From Mariannaea sp. PMI_226 (taxonomy: Eukaryota; Ascomycota; Sordariomycetes; Hypocreales; Nectriaceae): DNA of 64,000 bases. Position numbers and translations under genes: made by a program. This document shows, in pieces, positions 35,101 to 45,540 of the stretch. The DNA is taken from contig JANFOG010000009.1 in NCBI GenBank assembly GCA_024336345.1, positions 1,550,001 to 1,614,000 on the forward strand, given 5' to 3'. Under the pieces are notes generated by a model. The model made no database searches. It was not told where the DNA came from and saw only the letters and a program-made list of their open reading frames with translations. Numbering within the stretch: position 1 is the stretch's first letter; each line of letters begins with the position of its first letter.

Positions 35101-36625
35101 GGCAGGATCGAGGGAATTGGTGACTTGAATGGGAGGGGAGTTCGAGTACTCAGAAAGCTCTGATCACTATCCGAATTGCTATGTGAAAAGACAAACGGAT
35201 GAGTTGCTGCGGTGGAAGATCTGGTGGGTTTGAGGTTGAGATTCGTTACGTCGTTGCTGAGCTCCAGGCCACAGCCGCGCCGCGTTAGCTTCCACCACCT
35301 AATGGACGGAAGTGCTTGGGTGGCCGTATTGATACCTGAGGTTGTAAGAAAAAAGCTACGTACCTTCCTGAGAAAGCTGACCGTCTTGTGAATTAGTTAG
35401 TGTGAGGAGGAAACTGTGGCTCAGTTGTGTGGCTTGACAAGTGGAAGGCATTGTGGCGATTTCATTATGTAAGCCTATGTGATACGAAATGTTTCGTACT
35501 TTTGCTCCCAACTTCCATCAATGGTCAGACAGCTTGATCACATGATTTCTCAAAATTTCTGCTGCATGAGGTGCCTACAGTACCCGTACCTAAAGCATGT
35601 GCAGGAATCATTCAGATGTTGGTGTGCGTCTTATGATACTGGCTACCATGATACCACAAATCAGGCATCTTTCGCTGTCAAATGTCAACGCCACACAGAG
35701 CCAAACACTGGAAGATCTGTGGGTCTGTGCCGCCACACCTAACCACTCCACTTCCGAGTTTGGCCACTGATTGGGGTGAGGTTCGCTGAGTTAAGCAGAA
35801 ATGCTTCCACTGTGTGACTAGGAGAACACCCCCATTAGAGCCATTATTTTTTTTTCCTTTTGGGCAAGGGCAGGTGAATGGTGGACTGCCGAAAGTTTTC
35901 GTCATTCTTCCAGAGCTTAGCTCCCCCTTCCAAACCTCTTCCTCGCATCATCATCCACCTCTCTCCGACAACCTCCCACAGCGCCTGGTTTTGAGCGCGC
36001 TGTAGCATACACTGCGCGTCGGGAAGAACCGAATTCTTTCAGCTGTTGGAGTACGGGAATTTCTCGCAGTATCCTGTTTCTCCGCCAATTGTTTTTCACG
36101 ACCACATATTGCGGACTGGGGCTGTTAGGTGGGAAAATCAAAAGCGCACGCGACGCAGCTCTGACTCTCCCCACTCACACGAGATCGTGCTTTACATATC
36201 AAGGCAACGCGTCCAACAGCCTTTTCACCACGACCACAGCTTCGCACATATCTTGCCAACATCGAACGCTATTTGTACCTCACGCGACCTCGTTAGCGAC
36301 AGAAAAAAAAAAACAGGCTGCGCGACCTCGACGGTGATAGTGTCGCTTGCTCTGAAATCGCCCAGAAATCTGAGGTGTGGGGGATATATCCATATACCCG
36401 TGTGGATTTGATTGGGAAGGGTTCGCCGTGATCTAGTCGTGACCTTTAAGTTGTCTACCACGTAATTATCAATGTCTGTCTGACCGATAGACTTCGCGCT
36501 TCCCTTGCAAAAGTAATCTGCCCAACAAAAAACCCTTGGCCTGTCTCACCTCTGGCACCCGTTGGTCAATTCCCCCTCATTTAGATCAGCCTTGCATATA
36601 CTCTTATACACTACACTTCGCCAAC
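35101..36625. other. Divergent intergenic region, proteasome alpha-3 - BYE1-like
   Basis: 1.5 kb with no supportable protein gene. It contains a stretch of unusual secondary-structure potential at about 35700-35842 followed by a run of nine T (35847-35855), described as a finding, and an A11 run at 36303-36313. Regions next to each gene are probably promoter and leader. Confidence 0.6.
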
Positions 36626-39438
36626 ATGTCTGGTAAGCGGCAATCAACCACTCGAACGTCCAACGAAGCGCGCCTCGCAATTGACAACGTCCCCCGCGGT
36701 CGCGCAACTCGGAAGACAAGGCCAAATCAAACTGACAGAACCCCCTCAGGAGAAGCAGAACCACGACGATCTGTGCGCGCCACCAAGGGCCAGCATACCA
36801 AATCATTTGACGAGCTCGAACCCGCCACGGTCCCAAAGAAGCGACAGACGAAAAAGACAAAGAAGGCTAAGGAAGCTGAACAAGAGCAAGAACAAGAGCA
36901 AGCACAGGCACAGGCAGAAGAGCAAGGACAAGAACCAGAACAAGAGCCTGAGCCTGAGCAAGAGAACGAGCCCGAGCAGGAGCAAGAGCAGGAACAAGAC
37001 CAGGATGATGACGAGGAGGAGATTATTCGCTGTGTCTGTGGCGCAACGGAACAAGATGAAGACTCTGGAGAGGCATGGATCGCCTGCGAAACTTGCGGCG
37101 CATGGCAACACAACGTCTGTGTGGGCGTGAGCTCTTACGATGACGAAATTCCCGAGCACTACTGGTGCGAACAATGCCGACCCCAAGATCACAAGGAGCT
37201 CCTCGATGGTATAGCCAAGGGTGAGAAGCCTTGGGAAGCCCGACGCAAAGCCCACGAAGAGAAGAAGAAAAAGAAGGGAAGCAGAAAGGGTAAGTCCAAG
37301 CGGACTAGTGATCCCAAGGAGGAGCTCGAGAAGGCGACCAAGACAAAGGCATCTCCAGTCCCGGAACCCTCGAAGGAGAAGAAGGAACCTACGAAGTCAG
37401 CGAAGCGCAAGTCTCGCGAGGACTCACTCGATACAGAGGTTAAGGTATGATCCCCCCTGATAAAAATACGACTCTATACATTGAAGTTCAGCCACTAACA
37501 GCACTCTAGGCTAGTAAGATGCGACGAGTATCAGAAGATGAAACTGCAAATGTTTCTACACCGTCTGGTTACATGCCACCCGCGGATCTTGCCAAGTCGA
37601 TAGCGGAATTGCCCGGGGCCAGGACTGGCCCGGCCAAAGCCCTCATCAAATCCATCAGCCATGTCTTGGGGTCGATGCAAAAGCAGGGTGACCTCGAGCT
37701 GGACGAAGGTAGCACTATCGAGTCTATGGCGGAAACATATGCTCTGCAGATCGAGCGAGCCGTTTTTGACACACATCCCGTAACCAAGGGACAAAAGGAA
37801 TACAGTCAGCAAATCAAAACACTAAGCTTCAACCTTAAGAACAACCCCGAACTATGTAGCGCACTTGTTGGAGGAACCATGTCACCAAATACCCTGGCGG
37901 TCATGTCGTCTGAGCAGCTTGCATCATCCGAGATGCAGAGGCAAACAGCCGAGATGAAGGCCAAGGCTGAGAAGCAGTCGATCCTCTATACCTCAGAGAC
38001 CGGACCCCGCGTTCGCAGGACACACAAAGGTGAGGAGGTAGTGGAAGACGAGGGATTTGTCAATAGTGAAGCACCCCCCCAGCCCGTGGGGCCCCGTCGG
38101 CAGAGTACGATAAAGAACGAGCCGCCGGCGGGAGACCAGGTGGATTTATCATCACATCCGACCAAGGAAGGACAACACTCGCCAAGCAACCTCAATTTTG
38201 ATATTGGAAAGGTCTTTTCTAGTGTGAAGTCCCCAACAAGCACTCTGAACCGGCGACCCTCGGCTCCGTTAAACATTTCCACCGGCCCCGGTGTGGATCT
38301 TGACGTGGACCGGATGCTCCAGGAGGAGAACGAGTCGCCCCCGTACTCTCCAACAGAAGATACCCATGACCCTGACGTGATTTGGCGGGGATCTCTAGCC
38401 ATGAGTTCCATCGCCAACCTCCAGGCAACAGCGAAGCACATTGGAGGTGCCAACTTTGAGACGATTGGACCTTGGTCGAAACTTATCCCCAAACGCATGA
38501 CAGTGGCGGGACGCATCCCGCAGCAGAGCGCCATTGAGTACTTATGCAGCCTGCGATATAGTAGCCTCACAGATATCATCGTCGTCGATATTACTCCAGC
38601 GGCGGCCGAATCCCAATCTGAGTTCAACGCCCTTATCGACTACTTTGTCAGCAAGAAGAGGTACGGTGTCGTCGGCGACAAGGTTGCTGGCAATGTACGG
38701 GACACTTATCTTGTGCCCGTACCGCCAGGACAGGATAATTACCCCGAGTTCATGTTGAATTTGGTGGACAACAAAGTCCCCAAGACCCGGACCGAGCCGA
38801 TGCTGCTTGCAGTTTTCGTTTACCGCAACGACCCGGACCATTTAAAACAGATCAAGGATTTGAACGTAATGGCGCAACAGCAGGAGAACTCCCCCAGCAC
38901 TCCAACACCAACACCGACAGGTTATGCACAACGAAGCAACTCTACGGCTTCTATACAAGCGCCTTCCATCTCGCCAGCAACCCCTCAAACACCTCAAGGG
39001 GCGTTTTCACAACCTCAGCACCAGCCACAGCCACAACAGAACCAGCATGGACGAGTTTATGGGCATCCGCAATCGACAACACCAGTCCCCATCCCGCAGC
39101 CTCCGCACATGCGGCCCCCAGCTGCTGCTGCACCACCACCTCCACCGGTGCAGGCAACGCCAACACCCCCGACTACTCAAATGTCAGAGGCGCAAGCTTA
39201 TCAAGCTCAACAAGCTGGACATGCCATGGCACAAGAAGTCCTAGGGCCGCTGATTAACGTGCCGACCGTTCAGTTCATCTTGCCACAGGCGTTCCAGATG
39301 TCACGGAGAGAGTGGGAAGTTATCAAGGGTATTTACATTCGGGATCCCCGAGCGAGGGAAGATCTACCGCACCTGGGCGCGTTGTTGGAGAAGGAGGTTG
39401 GCCATGACAAGGCGATTCAATCAGAACAGGCTCAGTAA
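36626..39438 (+). CDS. BYE1: BYE1-type transcription regulator: PHD finger, TFIIS central domain, SPOC domain
   Basis: Chromatin-associated RNA polymerase II regulator; the family binds H3K4me3 through its PHD finger and the polymerase through the TFIIS-like domain. Exons 36626-37444 and 37510-39438 give 915 residues. Seen: a basic N-terminus, a Glu/Gln repeat at about residues 85-132, a PHD finger at about 136-185 (CVCG...CETCGAWQHNVCVG...WCEQC), a Lys-rich linker, a TFIIS central domain at about 290-400 (ALIKSISHVL; LSFNLKNNPELCSALV), a SPOC domain at about 560-716 (VIWRGSLAMSSIANL), and a Pro/Gln-rich tail. The 65 bp intron falls between the linker and the TFIIS domain. The start was set at the ATG in CCAACATGTC; the open frame upstream has no ATG. 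Orthology is well supported by the domain order. Confidence 0.93.
36880..37020 (+). repeat. Glu/Gln codon repeat in the BYE1-like gene
   Basis: Runs of GAA/GAG with CAA/CAG and CCA/CCT codons encode alternating Glu-Gln and Glu-Pro pairs followed by an Asp/Glu run. The opposite strand shows Ser/Cys- and Leu-rich shadow frames with no support. Confidence 0.85.
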
Positions 39439-40677
39439 AAGAAGAAAGAAAAAAAAGAACAAAGGAAGGGGGAAGGGGAGCAGACTTTTTATGATGGGAA
39501 CAAAATGAGTGGGATGCCGGGTACCGGGTGCTTGATACCCAACTCCCTCGACATGGGATATGATGCGAACGGAAACTGGTTTATATTTCTTACGCTTATT
39601 AGTTCTTTGTTCTTTCTCGGTTTGGCAAGATTTGTTTTTTTAGTTCATGACTGTTGTTTCAATACCTCTAGTAAGAAAGGAACTTAGAAATGATGGCGGG
39701 GAGGAATTCTTTATTTGTAACTTGCAGCAGTGCACTCGAAATGTACGCTTATTATTTCTCAACTCGCTTGGCCAATATTGTTGTGATGGGAGCATTTTAC
39801 ATTCGCACGCATTACTCTGCGTGGTTTTTTTTTCCTTTCCCCTTCTTTTTCTTGTGCATAACCCAGCCTACATCAGTTGCATCAAGGAACATGGGGCAAT
39901 TGATTAGTGAATGTTGGTAAGCGTGCATGCCAATAAGAATCCCTCCATCCCTGTTCACCTGAGGATACTGTTGTGCCCGGTACGACGTAGTCTATTTGTA
40001 GAGGTATTCACCCAAGGCGCCCAGATGCCCTATCTTATCTGCAGATTCACCTTGTACACCGAAAACAACACCCTTTTTCCCTTGACCACACACCTCAGCT
40101 GTAAGCAGAGAACAAAAGCAGCCATGTACAAACAAAACAAGAAAAAAAACCAAAGGTCAAAAATGCAGACCCAACTTAAGGATCTATTTACAGGGGGGAG
40201 GAGAGAGAGGCTTAGATTTTAGCTTGTTTGTCCTTGATGCTACCTCCCCCCCCACAATGGTGACGCAATTAGTTCCTTGGACAGGTTCAGGTTTCAATAT
40301 GGATTCCCTCTCCCTGAATCCGCCAAGAAACTCAGCCTCCAGCCCTCCAATCTCCAACCTCCCATCTTTCTCTTTCACCTCTACTTTTTTTTGTCTCTTG
40401 CATTTGAAACAATCATTCATCCCGTATCTACCAAGAGTTTTGCTTTGGTTAAATAAAAATATAAAAGAAAGATAACCAGGGAGAAAGCCCCCTCCCTTAG
40501 GTATGACCTCCCTCAACTTACATGAATTGCTCTTCTCATTTAAGCCCCCCTTATCACTAACTCAACATTCAGAACATTATCACAACTCCATCCAGTCCCT
40601 AAACTGACATTTGGTACATAAATCTACCAACCAACCAACCAACCGACCCAACAAACGAACAAAAAAACAAACAAACA
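39439..40677. other. Intergenic region before the small cysteine-rich gene
   Basis: 1.24 kb. Begins with an A/G-rich 3' region of the BYE1-like gene and ends with a CCAA/AACA-repeat leader (40627-40677) typical of A-rich fungal 5' leaders. No other gene seen. Confidence 0.65.
40627..40677 (+). repeat. CCAA / AAACA repeat leader
   Basis: Tandem ACCAACCA followed by AAACAAACAA directly before an ATG in the context ACAATGGC. It is an unstructured A/C-rich leader, often seen on well-translated fungal mRNAs. Confidence 0.6.
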
Positions 40678-40845
40678 ATGGCTTGTGGAGCATCCTCTTC
40701 CCTCGTCAACCGCAACGGCCCCGGCAGTGCGGCTACAAGCATCGCCGAGAGCGTTGTTAAGCCTGCCGAGGCCACAGGCGGAAAGACACGGTGCATTGAG
40801 TGCGGAGACTACGAGTGTTGCTGTATCCCCTGCGTTATTCTATGA
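40678..40845 (+). CDS. Small cysteine-rich protein with C-terminal CaaX-like box (55 aa)
   Basis: A 56-codon frame with a strong start context. The protein begins MACGASSSLVNRNGPG, has a Ser/Ala/Gly-rich middle and ends in a cysteine cluster: CIECGDYECCC followed by IPCVIL and the stop. Seven of the last 18 residues are Cys. The final four residues CVIL fit a CaaX prenylation box, where a terminal Leu usually favours geranylgeranylation; neighbouring cysteines could be palmitoylated. An N-terminal MACG could also be modified. No signal peptide or membrane helix is visible. I do not recognise the family. Alternatives are a metal-binding peptide or a chance frame; the leader, codon choice and compact end argue against chance. 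The nearest genes, the BYE1-like gene and MED7, give no functional hint. Confidence 0.6.
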   Translation: MACGASSSLVNRNGPGSAATSIAESVVKPAEATGGKTRCIECGDYECCCIPCVIL

Positions 40846-41601
40846 TTCCCCCCCCTGCTTCATGGGAACAGAGGTTGATGGGCATTGATGAGCTTGGAGA
40901 TAGTCCAAGGACAGCGCTAATCGAAAGCAATAAGGCCAGGCCTTGCCGCAGGAGCAATGTGTTGCAATGAAATCTGATTATGGCAATGATATATCGTTGA
41001 AGAAGAGATTTCTTTTCCCATCTACCTTAATGTGAAACTCACCACCGCCGTGAACGCCAATTTCATTTCGAGGGCACATGACCAACAGATGTGGCCTCGA
41101 CACTTTATCTAATTAACAAAACCTCCGTTACACTGCCTCTTAATGCTAGGGTATGATCCAGCAAGAAGGCTTAGCTCCCCAGATTGGAAGCTGCTTTTTT
41201 TTTTCTTTGGCTATGAAAGGGGATATTCATAAGCCACCACCTGGAAGTTGTTAGACTGTTGCATAAGCTGCATGCCATCAAGACGTCAACGACAGGGCAT
41301 TACCATATCCCTTTGGCAGTCTGTTGGAGCTTCTATCCTTACCTCGATGATCCCAAGGTGCTTGTCCCCTCTCTCCGAATCTTTGGTAGGGAGGGACTAT
41401 TTGTTCCCTGACTTCAATCTTCCATCTTGAACCGGTTCTCTTTCTGTAGGACCGCTGCGGCAGCTCCTTGAAAAAAAAAATTGTTTGGCCAAAAAATGTC
41501 GAAAACAACTACTAACTTACCTAGGCATGAATAATGGCTTCGTCGCCTCTCCATTTCTTCATCGACTCATTTTTCGACTCTTTCAACTCTTTTGCAAGTG
41601 A
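40846..41601. other. Intergenic region, cysteine-rich gene - MED7 3' end
   Basis: 756 bp. It holds the 3' regions of two convergent genes, a T10 run near 41195 and an A10 run near 41470. No further gene seen. Confidence 0.65.
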
Positions 41602-42422
41602 TTATGTGAAATGCGCATCCGTAACAACCCACACATCCTTATCCCTCTGGCTAGCGACCTTATCCCAGTCTTCCTCCGCCTCCACCTCTGTTGCCTGCTT
41701 TGGTGGTGCATCAGGCACGCTCAAACTCCCCAGTCCATCCAGGACCCTTCTCGCCTTATCGGCCTGCGCCCTAATCGCCATAGTCTCTGTGCGCGTCCTG
41801 TCCAAGTGCTCCTGCATCAAGGCGATTGCAGACTCGCGGGCCTGATGCGGCCGGTACTCGTTGAGGATGTGATGAAAGTTGATGAACATGGTGCGGAGAT
41901 CTTGGACCTTGGCTTCGGCGTGCGAAGGGTTTACGGAGAGCGTACCGGATAGCTCGAGAAAGTTGAGGAGAAGAGACTTGGCGAGACGCTTTAGCTCAAG
42001 GGCACGGTCAAAGTGCTTTGCGTCTTTAGAGTCGGATTGCGAGGTGGATGGGAGGTTGGCGATGCCTTGTTCTTCGAGCGTGGGTAGCTTGTCGTCGAGC
42101 TAAAGCGCAAGTCAGCAAAAATCAGCCTCTCGCAGGGCGGGAGGACATGAGGTCCCCAAGGGAACAGAGGGGGTCGTACCATGTACTGATCACCAAATAC
42201 CCTCCACCGCCCATCTGCAGGTTCTGACGGCGGTTGTAGGTTGACCAATTCCTCCGGCACGCTTGGTACGCGCGTCGTCAACGGCTCTCCACCATGCTGC
42301 TGAATATGCGCTGTCCTCAATTCCTCGATACGAGCAACCTTGCTGGGTGTAAAGTCCTTCCAAAAGGGCGGCGGGTTGGGAAAAGTCGATGCGAGGGCGT
42401 TCCCCTCTGGTTGGTCGGCCAT
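41602..42422 (-). CDS. MED7: Mediator complex subunit 7
   Basis: Middle-module subunit of the nuclear Mediator complex that couples activators to RNA polymerase II. Exons 42422-42180 and 42099-41602 (80 bp intron) give 246 residues, the usual size. Typical features: an N-terminal STFPNPPPFWKDFTPSKVAR segment, a central LQPPSEPADGRWRVFGDQY (family P-P.P..G.Y.VFG), then LDDKLPTLEEQGI after the intron and long coiled-coil helices (RALELKRLAKSLLLNFLELS; FINFHHILNEYRPHQARESA) that pair with MED21 in the known structure. The C-terminal part is acidic and probably flexible. It is divergent from the zinc finger gene 736 bp away. Confidence 0.94.
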
Positions 42423-43158
42423 CTCGCGCTGACGTTTGGCGAGCTATCACTCGTCGAGTAACAATGAGGGGGAGAACGGTACTCGGCCCGCGAGCAGGGA
42501 AAGTGTGATGTCAATTTCTGTAATCTCGCGGTGTCCCTTCTCTCGGAGGATTACAATGGAATGCAATGTCGTTGGCGACGCCAAGGCCCCGCAGCTCACA
42601 GACCGTCCCTGAGAAATAGTGTATGGATTAACGGCACTTATTGAGGGCAACCTAACTGAGACCCTTTGGTGTATAAGAGAACAGAGCTTTAATCTTTCTC
42701 GCAAGACAAGATTTGAGCTAGGATGGTTCCACGTGGCAGCTGTTAGGTGTCAACGTAAGATGGCCTGATCTCTCCAAGGAGCTGTGTTGAAGTTTTATTT
42801 CTGAAGCAGCGGAAAACCTCGGGAACTACTAAGAGGTCGATTTATTGAGATGTCATGAAGTGAAAGAAGCACGCTAAAGTAAAGCAGGTAAAGATCGAGC
42901 TGGTTGCTGTGCTGGCTTGCGCCGGCTAAATATCGGAGACGGCTCACTCTCCCACGTTGTGTGGAAGCACCTCTCCAACCGCTCGTTTCTTGCCATTCAC
43001 TTGCATTTGTTTCTATTTCTCCTATTCACCACCCTCTCCTTTCCAGAAGAAAGCAATCTCGTGTAAAAGTTATTTACTCTTGCTAATCTTACCTGTCAAT
43101 TGGTCATCCAAGTCCCCCCTTTCCGCTCCTCCGCTCCTCTCAAGACTTCCCCTCCATC
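42423..43158. other. Divergent promoter region, MED7 - ZNF830-like gene
   Basis: 736 bp shared upstream region. Pyrimidine-rich plus-strand tracts at about 42990-43155 precede the zinc finger gene. Short frames here are unsupported. Confidence 0.65.
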
Positions 43159-44172
43159 ATGGCAGACGTCCGCTCTCTCCTGCGTCAGCAGCGTGCTGCT
43201 CGTCGTATAGACCACCCCCAGGCCGCATACTCCGACGCAGGCAAATTGCTCTGCACCCTTTGCCACGAGCAAATCAAGACTGAAACCCTCTGGAATAGCC
43301 ATATCCAAAGCGAATCCCACAAGACCCGGCTTCTAAAACCTCGAGCCTCTAGTAATGGCCAACAGCTACAGAAAGCCCAGAAGCGGAAACATGACGATGA
43401 AGAAGAGGCTGAAGAACGTGATGAGAACGGCGACATCGAAGTTGAAGAGGCCATGCGGCGCAAGCGAAGCAAACCAGACATGGTGATTAGCGTCGATGAC
43501 AGCGACAAGGACCATACGTCAACACCACCAAGGTTAGCGAGACGGACCTCCGCTACACCATCTCATGGCGTAGAGCTTCAGATTCCTTCACGTCCAGCGA
43601 CACCTGCCCACCGTGATGGATCTTCGGTCTCAACACCCGGAAGTCACGCACTGGCATCACAATCTGGCACAATTTCCCAACCCTCACGGCGTCCCAGTAG
43701 CCTTGCGACTGACGATCGCACAAACGCTCCTACAACCCAAGTCGACGAGGCAGAGTGGGCTGCCTTTGAAGCCGACATTGCGGAAACCTCCGCGCCCTAC
43801 GACGAAGATGCCACCATTTCTGCGCCAGCCATGACTACTGAGGAAGTCGCTGCCGCTGAAGTAGCCAGGGAGCAAGAAGCAGAGAAGCGCCGCGCACAAG
43901 CAGACGTGGATTTGGAAGACGAGAAGGAAGAAGCCACGAGAGCCCTGGAAGAGGAATTTGAAGAGATGGAAGAACTTGAAGCACGAGTACGTAGGCTTAA
44001 GGAGAAGCGTGAGGCGTTGCGGAAACGAGGCGAAAGTTTCAGCCAAGAGGCCCTCCCTGCAAAACCCACGAGCATAGAAAAAGAAAACCTGACAGTGCCT
44101 ATAGAAGAGGCTGATGAAGAGGATGAAGAGGAAGATGACGATTGGGATGGGTTCAGATTCCGAACCAACTAA
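43159..44172 (+). CDS. ZNF830/CCDC16-type zinc finger protein, probable splicing-associated factor
   Basis: Nuclear protein of 337 residues in a single exon. The N-terminal MADVRSLLRQQRAARRI and a C2H2 finger of the U1/matrin type, C-X2-C-X12-H-X5-H (C32, C35, H48, H54), fit the ZNF830/CCDC16 family, members of which co-purify with spliceosomes in animals and fission yeast. Then follow an acidic patch (about 77-96), a basic KRSK cluster, a Ser/Pro/Thr-rich linker, a conserved-looking EAEWAAFEADI segment (about 197-207), a long coiled coil (about 225-295; EEEFEEMEELEARVRRLKEK) and an acidic tail ending DDDWDGFRFRTN. The start has a good context (ATCATGGC). Divergent from MED7. Confidence 0.85.
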   Translation: MADVRSLLRQQRAARRIDHPQAAYSDAGKLLCTLCHEQIKTETLWNSHIQSESHKTRLLKPRASSNGQQLQKAQKRKHDDEEEAEERDENGDIEVEEAMRRKRSKPDMVISVDDSDKDHTSTPPRLARRTSATPSHGVELQIPSRPATPAHRDGSSVSTPGSHALASQSGTISQPSRRPSSLATDDRTNAPTTQVDEAEWAAFEADIAETSAPYDEDATISAPAMTTEEVAAAEVAREQEAEKRRAQADVDLEDEKEEATRALEEEFEEMEELEARVRRLKEKREALRKRGESFSQEALPAKPTSIEKENLTVPIEEADEEDEEEDDDWDGFRFRTN

Positions 44173-44577
44173 GCCCAGGGCCTATTGATGGGATATCTGG
44201 CTCGCCCGGACTGAGTAACCCAAGAAATTGATTGAGAGAGCATGAGCCACAGTTAGCGGCCGCTCTTGTCAAGCTGTACGACCATCGTAAACATATAATA
44301 ATGTATTATACTCAGTTAGCCTTGCTACCCACATTTGGGTTCAGGCTCTGCAAAACGCCTCTGTTCTTTTACCTAGGTGGGCAGCAAATATGTCCTTTTG
44401 CTCCAATACCCGCGCCCGCGCGACCACCAGGGTGGAACATATCATTAAAGTGAGAAACCAGCCGAAAATTGCACAAATAAAAGACCATCATCAAGTAGAC
44501 CGTCCTTCCGCACACAGTGATGATCAAGGGACTCGATTGTCCCTGATCACACAACATATCAAATCACACAGATAAAC
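44173..44577. other. Short convergent intergenic region
   Basis: 405 bp between the stop of the zinc finger gene and the stop of the F-box gene; 3' regions only. Nothing else seen. Confidence 0.7.
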
Positions 44578-45540
44578 TCACCGAGCTGTCATAATCAACT
44601 CCTCCCCTTGGCTGACTCGTTCCCAGAATCTGCGAAGTCTCCAAACACGACCTATACCTCGACTCTCCTCCCACTGTCTGACGTCCTCTGCACGTTCCTT
44701 TACCTTACTCCTCCAGATGGATGCAATCCACCCGCGCAGCCCATCCTTGATTCTCTCCTTCTCAATGGCCATTTTCTTACTCACCAATCCCGGAGCTATA
44801 GAAATGCCACATAAGCCAGGCACGCATTCCTTAGGAAGCACGGATCGCTCAACTAGGGATGCGGCCGTGGGGCGAGCTGCTAGACGACGGGACAATCTAA
44901 TAGAGACTAGAGAGCGAGCCAACCGGCGCGACACAACGGAGGTATGTGTCAGGAATATATGGCGAGAAATCAGATCGGCCAAGGATGGGCGCGATGAGGA
45001 CCAGAGCAGAGGTGGGAGAATAGTGCGGTTGTGACGAAGACGATAATGATGTAGGATAGGGGCTGTTGAGACGTCACGAAGCAAGTGAGTTGCCTATATT
45101 GCGCGTCAGTTCAGATCTGAGAGCTCTCACAAAAAATATTACTGATGTTTCTTGTAGAAGACGATGGTCCTATACATGTATACCTGGATGGGGGACTCTG
45201 GGCTGAAGATTTGATTCACAAGTAGATGAGTGGCTTCGGCATCCAAACAGGACAAGGAACGACCTACCCTTGAGGCTGAAAGGAGGTCTCCTACATCTAG
45301 GTACGAGAGGATGTGAAGGAGAAGCTCAATTGGGAGATCTTCAAGGTGGACCACATTGACTGGGCCGACCAGTACAAGAGAGTCAGTACTTTCGTGGCAA
45401 GATCCTTCGTGAAGAACGACCAAGTCGTCCAATTCCGATGGCATTGACGGGGCTTCTGTTCGTGACAAGAGGGAACCCATTTCATCGCCTGTTGGTTGGG
45501 CATCAGCGGCCACATCAATTGCAGAGCTGAACGCATCCAT
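44578..45540 (-). CDS. F-box protein
   Basis: Predicted substrate receptor of an SCF ubiquitin ligase. Preferred model: exons 45540-45268 and 45093-44578, 262 residues. The F-box lies at about residues 63-110 (HLEDLPIELLLHILSYLDVGDLLSASR), continuing after the intron as ATHLLRDVSTAPILHHYRLR. The C-terminal half is a basic helical region (SLADLISRHIFLTHTSVVSR; RLARSLVSIRLSRRLAARP) followed by RVWRLRRFWERVS. No WD40 or LRR repeats are seen, so the substrate is unknown. The intron is 174 bp (donor GTAGGT), but a second donor at 45183 (GTATAC) would give a 90 bp intron and add 28 in-frame residues; both are open and both keep an F-box-like helix. The first model fits the F-box pattern slightly better. 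Start at 45540 is the first ATG of the frame. Confidence 0.75.

Noticed and set aside
36681..37255. Ser/Cys-rich and Leu-rich frames overlapping the BYE1-like gene
   Set aside because: Shadows of its Glu/Gln codon repeat on other frames.
40036..40048. TTATCTGCAGAT, close to an iron-GATA site
   Set aside because: It does not match ATCWGATAA exactly and lies far from any iron-related gene.
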